Below, in pieces: positions 1 to 9,643 of a stretch of 32,220 nt of DNA. The DNA comes from an uncultured Lachnospiraceae bacterium (GTDB taxonomy: Bacteria; Bacillota; Clostridia; Lachnospirales; Lachnospiraceae), in assembly GCA_946616305.1 (NCBI GenBank), contig CAMOIV010000007.1:1-32220 (forward strand), written 5' to 3'. The number at the start of each line of letters is the position of its first letter. Positions within the stretch are counted from its first letter, which is position 1. The notes beneath the pieces are model-generated. The model was given only the letters and a program-made list of their open reading frames with translations. It was not told the DNA's origin and did not search any database. The position numbers and the translations under genes are program-made.

Positions 1-484
1 GCAGTCGGGCTTTGAGCTTTTTTGAGGAACCCTGAGGTATCCCTATGAACAGCTCACCGTGCTTCGAATAAGTAACCCTGGACCCCTCCCTCTGGGCATC
101 CATACCCTGAGCTACGGTATATACCGCCAGATCCCTGCCGAATCTTTCCTCTATGATCCTCTCACTGGAGATACCGTTCATCATGGAAACGAATATGGTA
201 TCCTCTCCCACTATGGGAGCTATCATCTCAAGAGTATCCTTAAGGGCCGGATATTTAAGGCCAACAAGGATCATGTCCGCCAGCCCTGCCTTGTCATGAA
301 AACTCTCTACAGTCTCCATGGGATAAGATACTTCCCTGCCGTTGATCAGGTATCTGTCATCCTTATGGCGCCTCACCCTGTCCTCATCCATAACGAATGA
401 AGCATACCCTTTGAAATTCTCTACTATCTCTCCGCCGAAAAGAAGACCAAGAGCCCCCATTCCGACGATCGCTATATTCTTCAT
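1..484 (-). CDS. panE: 2-dehydropantoate 2-reductase (ketopantoate reductase), C-terminus beyond window edge
   Basis: Minus-strand translation from ATG at 484: MKNIAIVGMGALGLLFGGEIVENFKGYASFVMDEDRVRRHKDDRYLINGREV...; N-terminal Rossmann GxGxxG-type motif typical of ApbA/PanE; SD ggagaagg upstream. Not in the supplied ORF track because it is open at the edge. Confidence 0.85.
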   Translation of the reverse strand, partial: MKNIAIVGMGALGLLFGGEIVENFKGYASFVMDEDRVRRHKDDRYLINGREVSYPMETVESFHDKAGLADMILVGLKYPALKDTLEMIAPIVGEDTIFVSMMNGISSERIIEERFGRDLAVYTVAQGMDAQREGSRVTYSKHGELFIGIPQGSSKKLKARL

Positions 485-503
485 AACCTTCTCCGTTTAT
501 GGA

Positions 504-593
504 TCATATGATCCGCACACCATGATCAATGAAAGCACTTTTCATGTCACCGGTATATACGATATCCGGATCCCGTTTCACACCTTGCAGCAT
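504..593 (-). CDS. Possible 29-aa leader/small ORF upstream of panE
   Basis: Minus strand ATG at 593, stop TGA at 504: MLQGVKRDPDIVYTGDMKSAFIDHGVRII; preceded by a purine-rich SD-like gaagggaagg. Confidence 0.3.
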   Translation of the reverse strand: MLQGVKRDPDIVYTGDMKSAFIDHGVRII

Positions 594-626
594 AAAGCAC
601 CTTCCCTTCGTTGCAATGCGTAGAAA

Positions 627-655
627 AGTATACATGAAAACCCAGTGCATGGCAA
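627..655 (-). promoter_or_regulatory. Predicted SigA-type promoter for panE
   Basis: Minus strand TTGCCA - 17 bp - TATACT (-35 at 650-655, -10 at 627-632). Confidence 0.55.
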
Positions 656-683
656 TCATCAAAGAACCCCCAAAAGCCCCTTT

Positions 684-2489
684 TCAGTATAGGGTGGGCG
701 GGTCGTCGGCTATGAGTATTACTTCGCCGCTTGTATAGATGCGTTTCACATTGTGATAAGTATCCAGTATGTCTTCCGTAACGTCTTCTTTTTTGAATAC
801 ATACATGGTGTCCCGATCGGGATTGCCGCTCTTAAGCTTTTTTTCACTCTCACGTATCTGATCCGTAAGCTTTTCCATATCGTCTCTTGAAAAATGGAAA
901 TTGCTCACTGTCATACCGTTTCTTAAGGCAAACATGGTATAGCCTATCATCTGGTCCCTGACCTCATCGCCGTAGAATTCCCCGAAGGTATAAGGATGCA
1001 TGAACTGCACATGCTCTATATCATCTGTCCCGGTCTCGTCCCACAGATCATAAACCTCATAGTATGCCGTTATCTTATCCCTGTATCCGGAGGAGATGCT
1101 CTCGATCTTTTCGCTGAACTCAAACACCTGAAGCACGCAGCCCAGGATCAGGAGGTAGGCAAATATCTTCTTTGTATAGCATCTTGCAAAATACAGAGAC
1201 ATCAAGATGGTGGCATACATTACGGGCCACAGGAACCTGCCGGATGCCCTGAAGATACTCCACGCATCATATATGACACCGGGGAGAGGTATCTCAAACA
1301 GCACATGGGAATTAAAGGTGACCTTGGGTGATAGCGCTATAACCCATAGTATGACCTCTCCCGTAAGGATGGCGATGATATAGTTCTTATGCTTTGCAAA
1401 AAGGCTCTTTCGCTGAATAAAAACATACGCAGCGGAGGGTATCAGCATTATGACGGCCATTATCCCGATGTAGGAAAGGCCCTCATACTGACAGTCGATG
1501 AGCGGAAACTCCTTTATTATCCTGGAATAATCGATGGGATTGAAGAGAGAATTGAGATTGGCGCTGTATGCACCCAGTCCGTCCGACTCTCCCGTGATGT
1601 TGCCGTAGAATCCTCCGAAAAGTGCAAATACGGCTGTAGTCGATGCAAGGTAAAATACAAGATAAGACAGGAAGGTCGGTAAAGAGCCTATAACGGCCCT
1701 AAGATAAGAAACACCGCCACTCTCTTTCGAAGCTCCTGCCATTGTGGCGTCTGTCGCATCCAGCATTTCAAGCAGGGCAAAGCAAAGGAGCATAACCGAT
1801 ACCATGGCATATATGGTGATATGTGTCAAAACACAGAGCACTCCCAGGCCACACCATAAAATGATGCGATGCCGCCTCTTCCTTATATCCTCTCTGTACA
1901 TGAACAGCATGATCCCCAGCAATATCAGATAATGCGATGCCAGTGCCGTATGATAATACATCCTCTGCCACAGAGGCGCACAGAAAAGAAAGGGTATGGT
2001 GGCAAGTATGCACTGGTCCTCGCTTACAAGAACCTTTCTCAGTAGCAGCTTTGATATGCCCCCCTGCATCATGAAACAGAAAAGCCCATACAGGCCGAAA
2101 AACTGGAAGGTTTCGGGAAGTATGGGTGATAAAATTTTAAATATAAAGCTGAATAAAGGTATGGAATCCGTGTATATCACGGAGGCAAGATAGGGATAAA
2201 AGCTGTTGTCGCAAAGCCCTATGGGGAAATGCCAGCCTGATGCGCGGTAGAGCTTCCATCCCACATAATGCTGCGAAAGATCATACCAGCCCTTTAAAAG
2301 CCAGTCTTCATAAGTAACATTCAATACACCGGGTCCGTAAAGGAGCAGGAATACAACCGCTCCCATGGCCGCTCCGATCAAGAAAGACAGATACCATTTG
2401 ATATGTCTGCCGTTTACGGCCGCGTTTACGGCCGCGTTTACGGTCCCGTTCACGTTCACGTTCCCGTCCCCGGCATCCTTCTCAGTCAT
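684..2489 (-). CDS. Polytopic membrane protein, DUF6311-like (GT-C-like architecture)
   Basis: ~600 aa, many TM segments, motif YEDWLLKGWYDLSQHYVGWKLYR..; ATG at 2489 (track uses TTG at 2492), overlapping the upstream stop. Confidence 0.65.
   Translation of the reverse strand: MTEKDAGDGNVNVNGTVNAAVNAAVNGRHIKWYLSFLIGAAMGAVVFLLLYGPGVLNVTYEDWLLKGWYDLSQHYVGWKLYRASGWHFPIGLCDNSFYPYLASVIYTDSIPLFSFIFKILSPILPETFQFFGLYGLFCFMMQGGISKLLLRKVLVSEDQCILATIPFLFCAPLWQRMYYHTALASHYLILLGIMLFMYREDIRKRRHRIILWCGLGVLCVLTHITIYAMVSVMLLCFALLEMLDATDATMAGASKESGGVSYLRAVIGSLPTFLSYLVFYLASTTAVFALFGGFYGNITGESDGLGAYSANLNSLFNPIDYSRIIKEFPLIDCQYEGLSYIGIMAVIMLIPSAAYVFIQRKSLFAKHKNYIIAILTGEVILWVIALSPKVTFNSHVLFEIPLPGVIYDAWSIFRASGRFLWPVMYATILMSLYFARCYTKKIFAYLLILGCVLQVFEFSEKIESISSGYRDKITAYYEVYDLWDETGTDDIEHVQFMHPYTFGEFYGDEVRDQMIGYTMFALRNGMTVSNFHFSRDDMEKLTDQIRESEKKLKSGNPDRDTMYVFKKEDVTEDILDTYHNVKRIYTSGEVILIADDPPTLY
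2411..2470. repeat. Degenerate 12-bp tandem repeat encoding an NxVNAAVN-type N-terminus
   Basis: + strand cgtttacggccg / cgtttacggccg / cgtttacggtcc / cgttcacgttca / cgttcccgtccc. Confidence 0.8.
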
Positions 2490-3942
2490 CAAACTCGCAG
2501 ATATAGGCTACTCTGCCCTTGTAATCAGGTGCTGCCGCCAGTATGTCGGAAGGAGCATCATTGTACACGAAGCCCTTTGAGCCCTTATGGTAGAAGAAAT
2601 TCACAACCATCTCATCCATGTAATCGCCTGATGCAGTCTCGGAATAGAATGTGGGTTCGCCGTAGAGCCAATGCTTGGATCTGTATGTGGAGAGGCCCTT
2701 TGTGGTAAAAGTGCCGTCATCGTTACACCAGCCGTACATATATATCCCGTCAACTCTTCCGGCACCTACCCAGAAGATCTTCTTTTCCAGTCCTTCCTTT
2801 TCTATACGGTCGCAGATATCCTTATATTCTTCCTCTGTCTCTATCCTGGCAAGGTATCCGCCCTTCTTCCTGCAGGCTTCATAAGCCTCATCCCAGGTAA
2901 CATCATCCACGATAAACTCGTATCTGTGACCCTTTGTAACCTTTCTGTCCGAGGGCTCATATTCTCTTATGCACTTCTTCACGGCCGAAGCCCTTCCGAA
3001 GATCTCGGGAACCCTTTCCGCCTTGTCAAGATCGATGCAGCCCTCCAGCATTTTGTCATAGTCATTCCTGGTCACTGCCTTGTCATTCCAGAAATAATCA
3101 TATATGGGATCCCCGTTCTTATCATATTCCACATGACTGTTGTCATAGGCGCCGTAAGTACCTTCCTCTACGACCCTGAAGTTGGTATTGGTCAGCTCAT
3201 ACAGCACGTCATCATACTCGTCGCTGTGTCCCGAGGAATATAAAAACCTGTTGCCCTCCGGTATATAAGAGTACCCTCCGGAAGCAAGGAATTCCTCCTG
3301 GATCCTGCCTCTCTTCCATGTAACGAGCTTCGCCCCTGCAGCTGAATACTGTCCGTTTATATACAGCTCCGGTATGCCGTCATCGTCGATGTTGAGCAGG
3401 TGTACCTCCTTGACATATTCCTCGCCAAGAGCATCAAGATAGTCCATATAATCCCACTTCCACTCAGGGAGACCGTTGATGAGCTCCTCCGATCCTTCCT
3501 TACCGGACTTGTCCTTATCCTCGTCACCATCAGCATTTTTACCGAAAACCAGCTTTTTATCAGACTTGGAGTCACCCTCTAAGGAGCCGTCATCCGAATC
3601 CTCACCCACATCGGAAGAGCCCTCAGCATCATCTTTGCCATCTCCGGCTTCTGTTTCGGATCCATCCAAAGCCTCTGCCTCGGATCCCTCCATATCATCC
3701 GATGACTCTTTGTCACCATCGCCATCGGCGTCATCGTCGCTCTCTTTAGTCCCGTCATCAGCGTCATCGTCGCTCTCTTTAGTCCCGTCATCAGCAGCAT
3801 CGGCACTATTGCTTTCCGCACTGCCGGCGCTGCCTTTTCCGGGCATGGAGCAGCCGGTCACTATGCTCATGGAAAAAGCAACTGACAGTAAGACCCCTGC
3901 TATCCTTATCATGTATCGCCTAATAGACATTTCTATCCCCAC
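2482..3942 (-). CDS. Lipoprotein with acidic low-complexity linker and C-terminal C-type-lectin-like domain
   Basis: Signal peptide with lipobox VTGC; DDADDGTKESDDD repeats; C-terminus RYEFIVDDVTWDEAYEACRKKGGYLARIETEEEY...W.GA...YICEFDD resembles CTLD. Confidence 0.75.
   Translation of the reverse strand: MGIEMSIRRYMIRIAGVLLSVAFSMSIVTGCSMPGKGSAGSAESNSADAADDGTKESDDDADDGTKESDDDADGDGDKESSDDMEGSEAEALDGSETEAGDGKDDAEGSSDVGEDSDDGSLEGDSKSDKKLVFGKNADGDEDKDKSGKEGSEELINGLPEWKWDYMDYLDALGEEYVKEVHLLNIDDDGIPELYINGQYSAAGAKLVTWKRGRIQEEFLASGGYSYIPEGNRFLYSSGHSDEYDDVLYELTNTNFRVVEEGTYGAYDNSHVEYDKNGDPIYDYFWNDKAVTRNDYDKMLEGCIDLDKAERVPEIFGRASAVKKCIREYEPSDRKVTKGHRYEFIVDDVTWDEAYEACRKKGGYLARIETEEEYKDICDRIEKEGLEKKIFWVGAGRVDGIYMYGWCNDDGTFTTKGLSTYRSKHWLYGEPTFYSETASGDYMDEMVVNFFYHKGSKGFVYNDAPSDILAAAPDYKGRVAYICEFDD
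3728..3793. repeat. Perfect 33-bp direct repeat (2 copies) within the lipoprotein gene
   Basis: gcgtcatcgtcgctctctttagtcccgtcatca at 3728-3760 and 3761-3793. Confidence 0.9.
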
Positions 3943-3974
3943 TCCTTATACGCAGTAGATATGTGATGCCTGCA

Positions 3975-4802
3975 TCATTTCAGCTCGTACTCAAGTTTGA
4001 CCGTGATCGATGCAGTCTTCATCCTTGAGGTGGTGTCAAAGGCACCGTCATATGTATATCCGCTGGTTCCGGAATTTGCTGCCGTTATCTGGAACACACC
4101 GAGATTCGAGTTCACCAGCTTACCACAGGAAGCCCCGGACCCCTTTGCTATGATATCTATGCGATCCTTAGCATTATCCGTGGCCTTCTCTATAAGATCC
4201 AGCTTCACATCATCAAGGGTAGTACAATAATACTCCGGTGAATAGGAAGAGAACTGGATGCCTGACTCAAGCAGATCGGTAATGTCCCTTGACACCTTCT
4301 CCACCTTGTCTATGTCCTCGGATGTGACGGTGATCTGCTGCGACAGATCATAGCCGTCAGCAACAGAGTATTTATAATTACCTTCATCGTCGTAGACATC
4401 CCTGCTCCTGGGGATCACAGAGATGGAGCTGAGCTCATACTCCGAAGAATCGATGTCATTATCCTCCAGGTATTCCTTAACCGTGTCCGCATCTCTCTTT
4501 ATCTGTCTGAAGGCCGCGGATGTAGTATCATCATGGGTCTCAAAGGATCCTCTCCATACTATCTTATCCGATTCGAATTCCTGGCTTGCAGATCCCGTGG
4601 CTGATATGGTATGACTCTGGGCTGACCTGAACCTTGACAGTCCAAAGGCCAGCAGGGCTGCGGCACCTATGATGGAGATACCTATGATAAGGGCCGTAAG
4701 CCAGCTCTTATCGGATCTTTTGTCGCTCCTTTTCTTTCCCTCAGCACCATTCTGACCTGCGCTGTTCTCGTTTAAGTTAGCCGTAGTCTTATTCTCTTCC
4801 AT
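3975..4802 (-). CDS. SIMPL (DUF541) domain protein with N-terminal TM anchor
   Basis: 275 aa; ISATGSASQEFESDKIVWRGSFET...; C-terminus TTSRMKTASITVKLEYELK typical of SIMPL family. Confidence 0.8.
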   Translation of the reverse strand: MEENKTTANLNENSAGQNGAEGKKRSDKRSDKSWLTALIIGISIIGAAALLAFGLSRFRSAQSHTISATGSASQEFESDKIVWRGSFETHDDTTSAAFRQIKRDADTVKEYLEDNDIDSSEYELSSISVIPRSRDVYDDEGNYKYSVADGYDLSQQITVTSEDIDKVEKVSRDITDLLESGIQFSSYSPEYYCTTLDDVKLDLIEKATDNAKDRIDIIAKGSGASCGKLVNSNLGVFQITAANSGTSGYTYDGAFDTTSRMKTASITVKLEYELK

Positions 4803-4857
4803 GAACGCCTCCCATATTGTCTTATCATCATCCGATCATCCCGGACCCATCAGCATT

Positions 4858-7515
4858 TTACTTCTTTATCTGCTTTGAAAGAACTTCCTTGGCTTTTTCC
4901 ACCGCAGCATTTATACCGGAAGGATCCTTGCCGCCGGCCTGCGCCATGTTGGGTCTTCCGCCTCCGCCGCCGCCGACGCACTTGGCCACCTCTTTGATAA
5001 GGTTTCCGGCATGGACACCCTTCGCTATGGCACCCTCCGTTGCGGAGATGACCACATTGACCTTGCCCGAAACCTCTGAGAGCAATACAACCACTCCCTC
5101 TCCGATCTTGGCCTTAAGGGAATCGGAAAGATCCCTCAGGTCATTCATCTCCACGTCCTTGGGAGTCGCTGCAAGGAACTTCACACCGTCTATCTCCGTT
5201 ACATTTTCACAGACATCCTTTACGGCTTCTCTTGCCGCCGCGTTTTTCATTTCCTTGATGGTTGCCGTCAGATCCTTCACAAGCTTGAACATGGATCCGA
5301 TCTCGCCCGCCACATTATCCGGTGTGGCCTTTGCGATCCTGACCACCTCGTTAAACCTGTTTTCTATGTCCTTGTAATACTCTATTACATTGTCTCCGGT
5401 AAGAGCCGTGATCCTTCTGATACCGGATGCCACAGATGCCTCCGATATTATCTTGAACTGTCTGATATCGGCAGTATTCTTCACATGGGTACCTCCGCAG
5501 AGCTCCACGGACCAGTCTCCCATATTTACCACCCTGACCTCGCTGCCGTACTTCTCTCCGAAAAGAGCCATGGCACCGGTCTTTTTTGCTTCCTCCAGGG
5601 ACATGATATCCGTTCTTACCTCAAGCTCTCCCGCTATCTTCTCATTGACGATGTTTTCTACTCTTTGTATCTCATCCTCAGTCATAGCCTGTGAATAACT
5701 GAAATCAAACCTGGTTCTCTCGCTGTCCTGATAAGATCCCTGCTGTTCAACGGTATCTCCCAGAACCTCCTGAAGAGCCTTCTGAAGGAGATGTGTCGCG
5801 GAATGGTTCCTGCAGGTGGCCTTACGGGTCCTTGCATCGACCTCCAGAGATACCTCGTCGGAAACCTTAAGGCTTCCGGATACCACCTTGCCCACATGTC
5901 CTGTGCGCTCTCCCGGAAGTATTATAGTGTCTAATACTTCGAACACTGCATTATCGGTGCGTACAACTCCGATATCACCCTTCTGTCCGCCCTTGGTGCC
6001 ATAGAAGGGAGTCTCCTTTGTGATGATGGTTCCTTCCTCGCCTTCTTTAAGCTCATCCTTAAGGGACTTATCATCTGCCATGGCTGATATACTGCTTTTT
6101 GCCTTCAGAGTATCGTAGCCTACAAAGACAGTTGTGATCTCATCCGAAAGCTCCTCAAAAAGGGCCGTGTCAGCGGTAAGCTTCTGTGAAAAGCTCTGAT
6201 TCTCCCTTGCCTTCTGCTTCTGCTCCTCCATGGCCTTTTTGAATCCATCCTCGTCCACGGTGAGTCCTCTCTCTGCCGCCATCTCTATGGTAAGCTCAAG
6301 AGGGAATCCGAAGGTATCATACATATAGAATGCGGACTGTCCGTCAAAGACCTTCTTATCGGAACCACGGTCACTGTCAAGGAGCTTTTCCATCTCCTTC
6401 ATGCCGTTCTCCAGAGTCTCCTCGAACCTTACTATCTCATTCTTAAGCTCCCTTAAGACGAATTCACGGTTTTCCTTAAGATTGGGATAACTGTTCACAT
6501 ATATCTCATCGATATAGATTGTTGCTATCTTAAGCAGATCCTCCCTGCCAAGTCCAAGGATCCTTCCGTGTCTTACGGCCCTTCTTATAAGCCTTCTGAG
6601 CACATAGCCGGCTCCTGCATTTGAGGGAGTGAGCTTTGCAGGATCTCCTATGAGCATTACGGACGTGCGCATATGATCGGCAAGTATCCTCATGGATCTT
6701 GTCTTATCCTCATCCTCATCATATCCGCATCCGGAGGCCTCGCCTATATACTTGATGACCGGTACAAAAAGGTCCGTCCTGTATACGTCCTTGGTGCCGT
6801 TTAAGAAAGCAAGGATACGCTCAAGTCCCCATCCGGTATCCACATTCTTCTGTTTAAGAGGGGTAAGTGTGCCGTCCTGATGCTTCTCATACTGCATGAA
6901 AACATCATTGCCAAGCTCCGTATACTTGCCGCAGCTGCATCCGGGCCGGCAGTCGCTTCCGCAATCATCCACATCGGCTATATAGAACATCTCGCTGTCA
7001 GGACCGCAGGGACCGTATTCCAGCCCCCACCAGTTGTCCGACGCGGGAAGATAGTATATATTCTCCTTTTTAAAGCCCGACTCTATACGGTACTGTGCAC
7101 CCTCCTCATCTCTGGGGGCATTATCGTCGCCTGCAAAAACCGTGGCTGCAAGATGATCCGCATCAAATCCCAGAACCTGTGTCAGAAGCTCAAAGCTCCA
7201 CTGACATCTCTCTTTCTTGAAGTAATCTCCGAGACTCCAGCTGCCCATCATCTCAAAGAAGGTCACATGGCTTTTGTCTCCCACTGAATCGATATCATTT
7301 GTCCGAACGCAGCCCTGTACGTTACAGAGCCTCTTTCCCAGGGGATGCTTCTTCCCCAGAAGATATGGCATAAGAGGCTGCATGCCTGCCACATTGAAAA
7401 GAACTCCCGTGGAACCGTCGGATACAAGGGAAACCGCTCCCACGTCCTCGTGGCCTCTCTCCTTATAGAATTCCTTCCATGCCTTTCTTAATCCGTCTGA
7501 TGTAAACTGTTTCAT
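4858..7515 (-). CDS. alaS: Alanyl-tRNA synthetase
   Basis: 885 aa; FFEMMGSWSLGDYFK, HSATHLLQKALQ, CGGTHV, GGGGGGRPNMAQAGG motifs. Confidence 0.98.
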   Translation of the reverse strand: MKQFTSDGLRKAWKEFYKERGHEDVGAVSLVSDGSTGVLFNVAGMQPLMPYLLGKKHPLGKRLCNVQGCVRTNDIDSVGDKSHVTFFEMMGSWSLGDYFKKERCQWSFELLTQVLGFDADHLAATVFAGDDNAPRDEEGAQYRIESGFKKENIYYLPASDNWWGLEYGPCGPDSEMFYIADVDDCGSDCRPGCSCGKYTELGNDVFMQYEKHQDGTLTPLKQKNVDTGWGLERILAFLNGTKDVYRTDLFVPVIKYIGEASGCGYDEDEDKTRSMRILADHMRTSVMLIGDPAKLTPSNAGAGYVLRRLIRRAVRHGRILGLGREDLLKIATIYIDEIYVNSYPNLKENREFVLRELKNEIVRFEETLENGMKEMEKLLDSDRGSDKKVFDGQSAFYMYDTFGFPLELTIEMAAERGLTVDEDGFKKAMEEQKQKARENQSFSQKLTADTALFEELSDEITTVFVGYDTLKAKSSISAMADDKSLKDELKEGEEGTIITKETPFYGTKGGQKGDIGVVRTDNAVFEVLDTIILPGERTGHVGKVVSGSLKVSDEVSLEVDARTRKATCRNHSATHLLQKALQEVLGDTVEQQGSYQDSERTRFDFSYSQAMTEDEIQRVENIVNEKIAGELEVRTDIMSLEEAKKTGAMALFGEKYGSEVRVVNMGDWSVELCGGTHVKNTADIRQFKIISEASVASGIRRITALTGDNVIEYYKDIENRFNEVVRIAKATPDNVAGEIGSMFKLVKDLTATIKEMKNAAAREAVKDVCENVTEIDGVKFLAATPKDVEMNDLRDLSDSLKAKIGEGVVVLLSEVSGKVNVVISATEGAIAKGVHAGNLIKEVAKCVGGGGGGRPNMAQAGGKDPSGINAAVEKAKEVLSKQIKK

Positions 7516-7539
7516 TTATCAACCGCTCCCATAATGATC

Positions 7540-8928
7540 TTAAAGATCGAATTTTCCGCTAAAGTAATCCAGAAGACCCTCCACAGGTACTCTCTCCTGC
7601 TCCATGGTATCCCTGTCCCTTATGGTGACGGCATTGTCATTCTCCGAATCGAAATCGTAGGTCACACAATAAGGAGTTCCTATCTCATCCTGTCTCCTGT
7701 ATCTCTTGCCGATGGCTCCCCTGTCATCATATTCGCAGTTATAATGCTTTGAAAGGATCTCGTAGATCCTATCCGCACCCTCTGCAAGCTTTTTCGAAAG
7801 AGGCAGAACACCTATCTTGACAGGTGCCAGAGCCGGATGGAAATGCATCACGGTCCTTACATCTCCCCCCTCAAGGGTCTCCTCATCATATGCTTCGCAA
7901 AGGATGGCGAGCACCACTCTGTCAGCACCCAATGAGGGCTCTATGACATAGGGGATGTACTTCTCGTTTGTGGAATCATCAAAATATGACATATCCTCAC
8001 CGGATACCTTCTGATGCTGTGACAGGTCGTAATCCGTCCTGTCCGCTATGCCCCACAGCTCACCCCAGCCGAAGGGGAATAAATACTCAAGGTCCGTCGT
8101 GGCATTTGAGTAGAAGGCGAGCTCCTCGGGATCATGATCCCTGGTCCTTATATGATCTTCGGCCATCCCCAGATCATGCAGGAAATCTATGCAATACTTT
8201 TTCCAATAGGCAAACCACTCCAGATCCGTTCCGGGCTTGCAGAAGAACTCCAGCTCCATCTGCTCGAACTCCCTTGTCCTGAAGGTAAAGTTGCCGGGGG
8301 TTATCTCGTTTCTGAAGGATTTTCCTATCTGTCCTATGCCGAAGGGAACCTTCTTTCTGGAGGTTCTCTGTACGTTCTTGAAATTAACGAAGATGCCCTG
8401 TGCTGTCTCCGGTCTCAGATATACCGTATTCTTGGCATCCTCCGTAACACCCTGGAAGGTCTTGAACATCAGATTGAACTGTCTGATATCCGTAAAATTG
8501 TGCTTTCCGCAGGAAGGACAGGGTATGGACTTCTCCTTGATGAAATCCATCATCTGTTCATTACTCCAGCCGTCAACGGAAGAATCCAGTGTAACGCCGT
8601 TCTCCTTTGCCCAGTCCTCGATGATGTTGTCCGCACGGAATCTCTCATGACACTCCCTGCAGTCGATGAGGGGATCGGAGAAATTACCGATATGACCCGA
8701 TGCCACATAAGTCTGTGTATTCATGAGGATGGCACAGTCCACGCCCACGTTGTATTTATTGGCGGTGACGAACCTGGTCCACCACGCCTTCTTCATATTG
8801 TTCTTGAGCTCCACGCCGAGATTGCCGTAATCCCACGTATTGGCCAAGCCGCCGTATATCTCGGATCCGGGATATATGAATCCCCGGCCCTTGCACAGAT
8901 TTACGATCTTCTCCATTGAATCTACCAT
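7540..8928 (-). CDS. glyS: Glycyl-tRNA synthetase (homodimeric class II type)
   Basis: 462 aa; [58 protein letters not shown]. Confidence 0.97.
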   Translation of the reverse strand: MVDSMEKIVNLCKGRGFIYPGSEIYGGLANTWDYGNLGVELKNNMKKAWWTRFVTANKYNVGVDCAILMNTQTYVASGHIGNFSDPLIDCRECHERFRADNIIEDWAKENGVTLDSSVDGWSNEQMMDFIKEKSIPCPSCGKHNFTDIRQFNLMFKTFQGVTEDAKNTVYLRPETAQGIFVNFKNVQRTSRKKVPFGIGQIGKSFRNEITPGNFTFRTREFEQMELEFFCKPGTDLEWFAYWKKYCIDFLHDLGMAEDHIRTRDHDPEELAFYSNATTDLEYLFPFGWGELWGIADRTDYDLSQHQKVSGEDMSYFDDSTNEKYIPYVIEPSLGADRVVLAILCEAYDEETLEGGDVRTVMHFHPALAPVKIGVLPLSKKLAEGADRIYEILSKHYNCEYDDRGAIGKRYRRQDEIGTPYCVTYDFDSENDNAVTIRDRDTMEQERVPVEGLLDYFSGKFDL

Positions 8929-8961
8929 GTTAAAACTCCCTTCCTTATCCTTGTTTAAGGA

Positions 8962-9594
8962 TCAATATATGAGAAATGCTATATCACCCTCCCTCACACT
9001 GCAGTGTGCAAGCTTGGGATCATCTTCGTCTACTGCCATCGCTCCGTCAGTATAGAGTATCTTTTTGGGGCATCTGATATCTGTCTTATCCGATACGATA
9101 ACGGCATATTTGCCTCCGCAGTCAAGAGCTCTGGAATCAAATCTTACGCCCCTTGATAACAGATTCTCTATGGTGTCGGAGTAAAAGACCTGATCGTTAA
9201 ATGTGGCCATATCCTCATCGGAATCATATATGAGCTTAAGGGTTGCCATACCCCCTTCCACATCCAGTCCTTCCGACTTTACATGACCGTTGGATGCAGC
9301 TATCTTTTCCTCTACATCAGTCTTCAGTGATGCTGCATCATAGAAGCCCGGATTAAACTCCTCGATAATGGTCTGCCTTATCTCTCCGCCCTTGGATACC
9401 ACGATGGTGGTGGTGGATACATCATCATCAAAGCCGGACGACAGAACACTGTATACCTTATAGGCTCCAAAGCCTATGGCCGTGATAAGCAACAGGATGA
9501 GCAGCGCAAAAATGAAGCGTGCAAAAAGCACCCTTGCTTTTTTCTTCTTTTTCTTCTTTTTTCTGTGGACGTTACTGTCTGATACCCTGGGCAT
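8962..9594 (-). CDS. Conserved hypothetical protein with polylysine N-terminus and one TM helix
   Basis: 210 aa ORF between glyS and recO; MPRVSDSNVHRKKKKKKKKARVLFARFIFALLILLLITAIGFGAYKVY. Confidence 0.75.
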   Translation of the reverse strand: MPRVSDSNVHRKKKKKKKKARVLFARFIFALLILLLITAIGFGAYKVYSVLSSGFDDDVSTTTIVVSKGGEIRQTIIEEFNPGFYDAASLKTDVEEKIAASNGHVKSEGLDVEGGMATLKLIYDSDEDMATFNDQVFYSDTIENLLSRGVRFDSRALDCGGKYAVIVSDKTDIRCPKKILYTDGAMAVDEDDPKLAHCSVREGDIAFLIY

Positions 9595-9643
9595 CTTACT
9601 CCCTCAAAACCCTCTGATCTTTTATGTTTCACCGATTACACGG

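Noticed and set aside
661-690. Rho-independent terminator after the DUF6311-like gene
   Set aside because: aaaaggggctttt on the minus strand is too short and lacks a stable stem with U-tract; not reported.
4858-8961. T-box riboswitches upstream of alaS or glyS
   Set aside because: Intergenic gaps are only ~24-33 bp and no T-box sequence or stem I is present.
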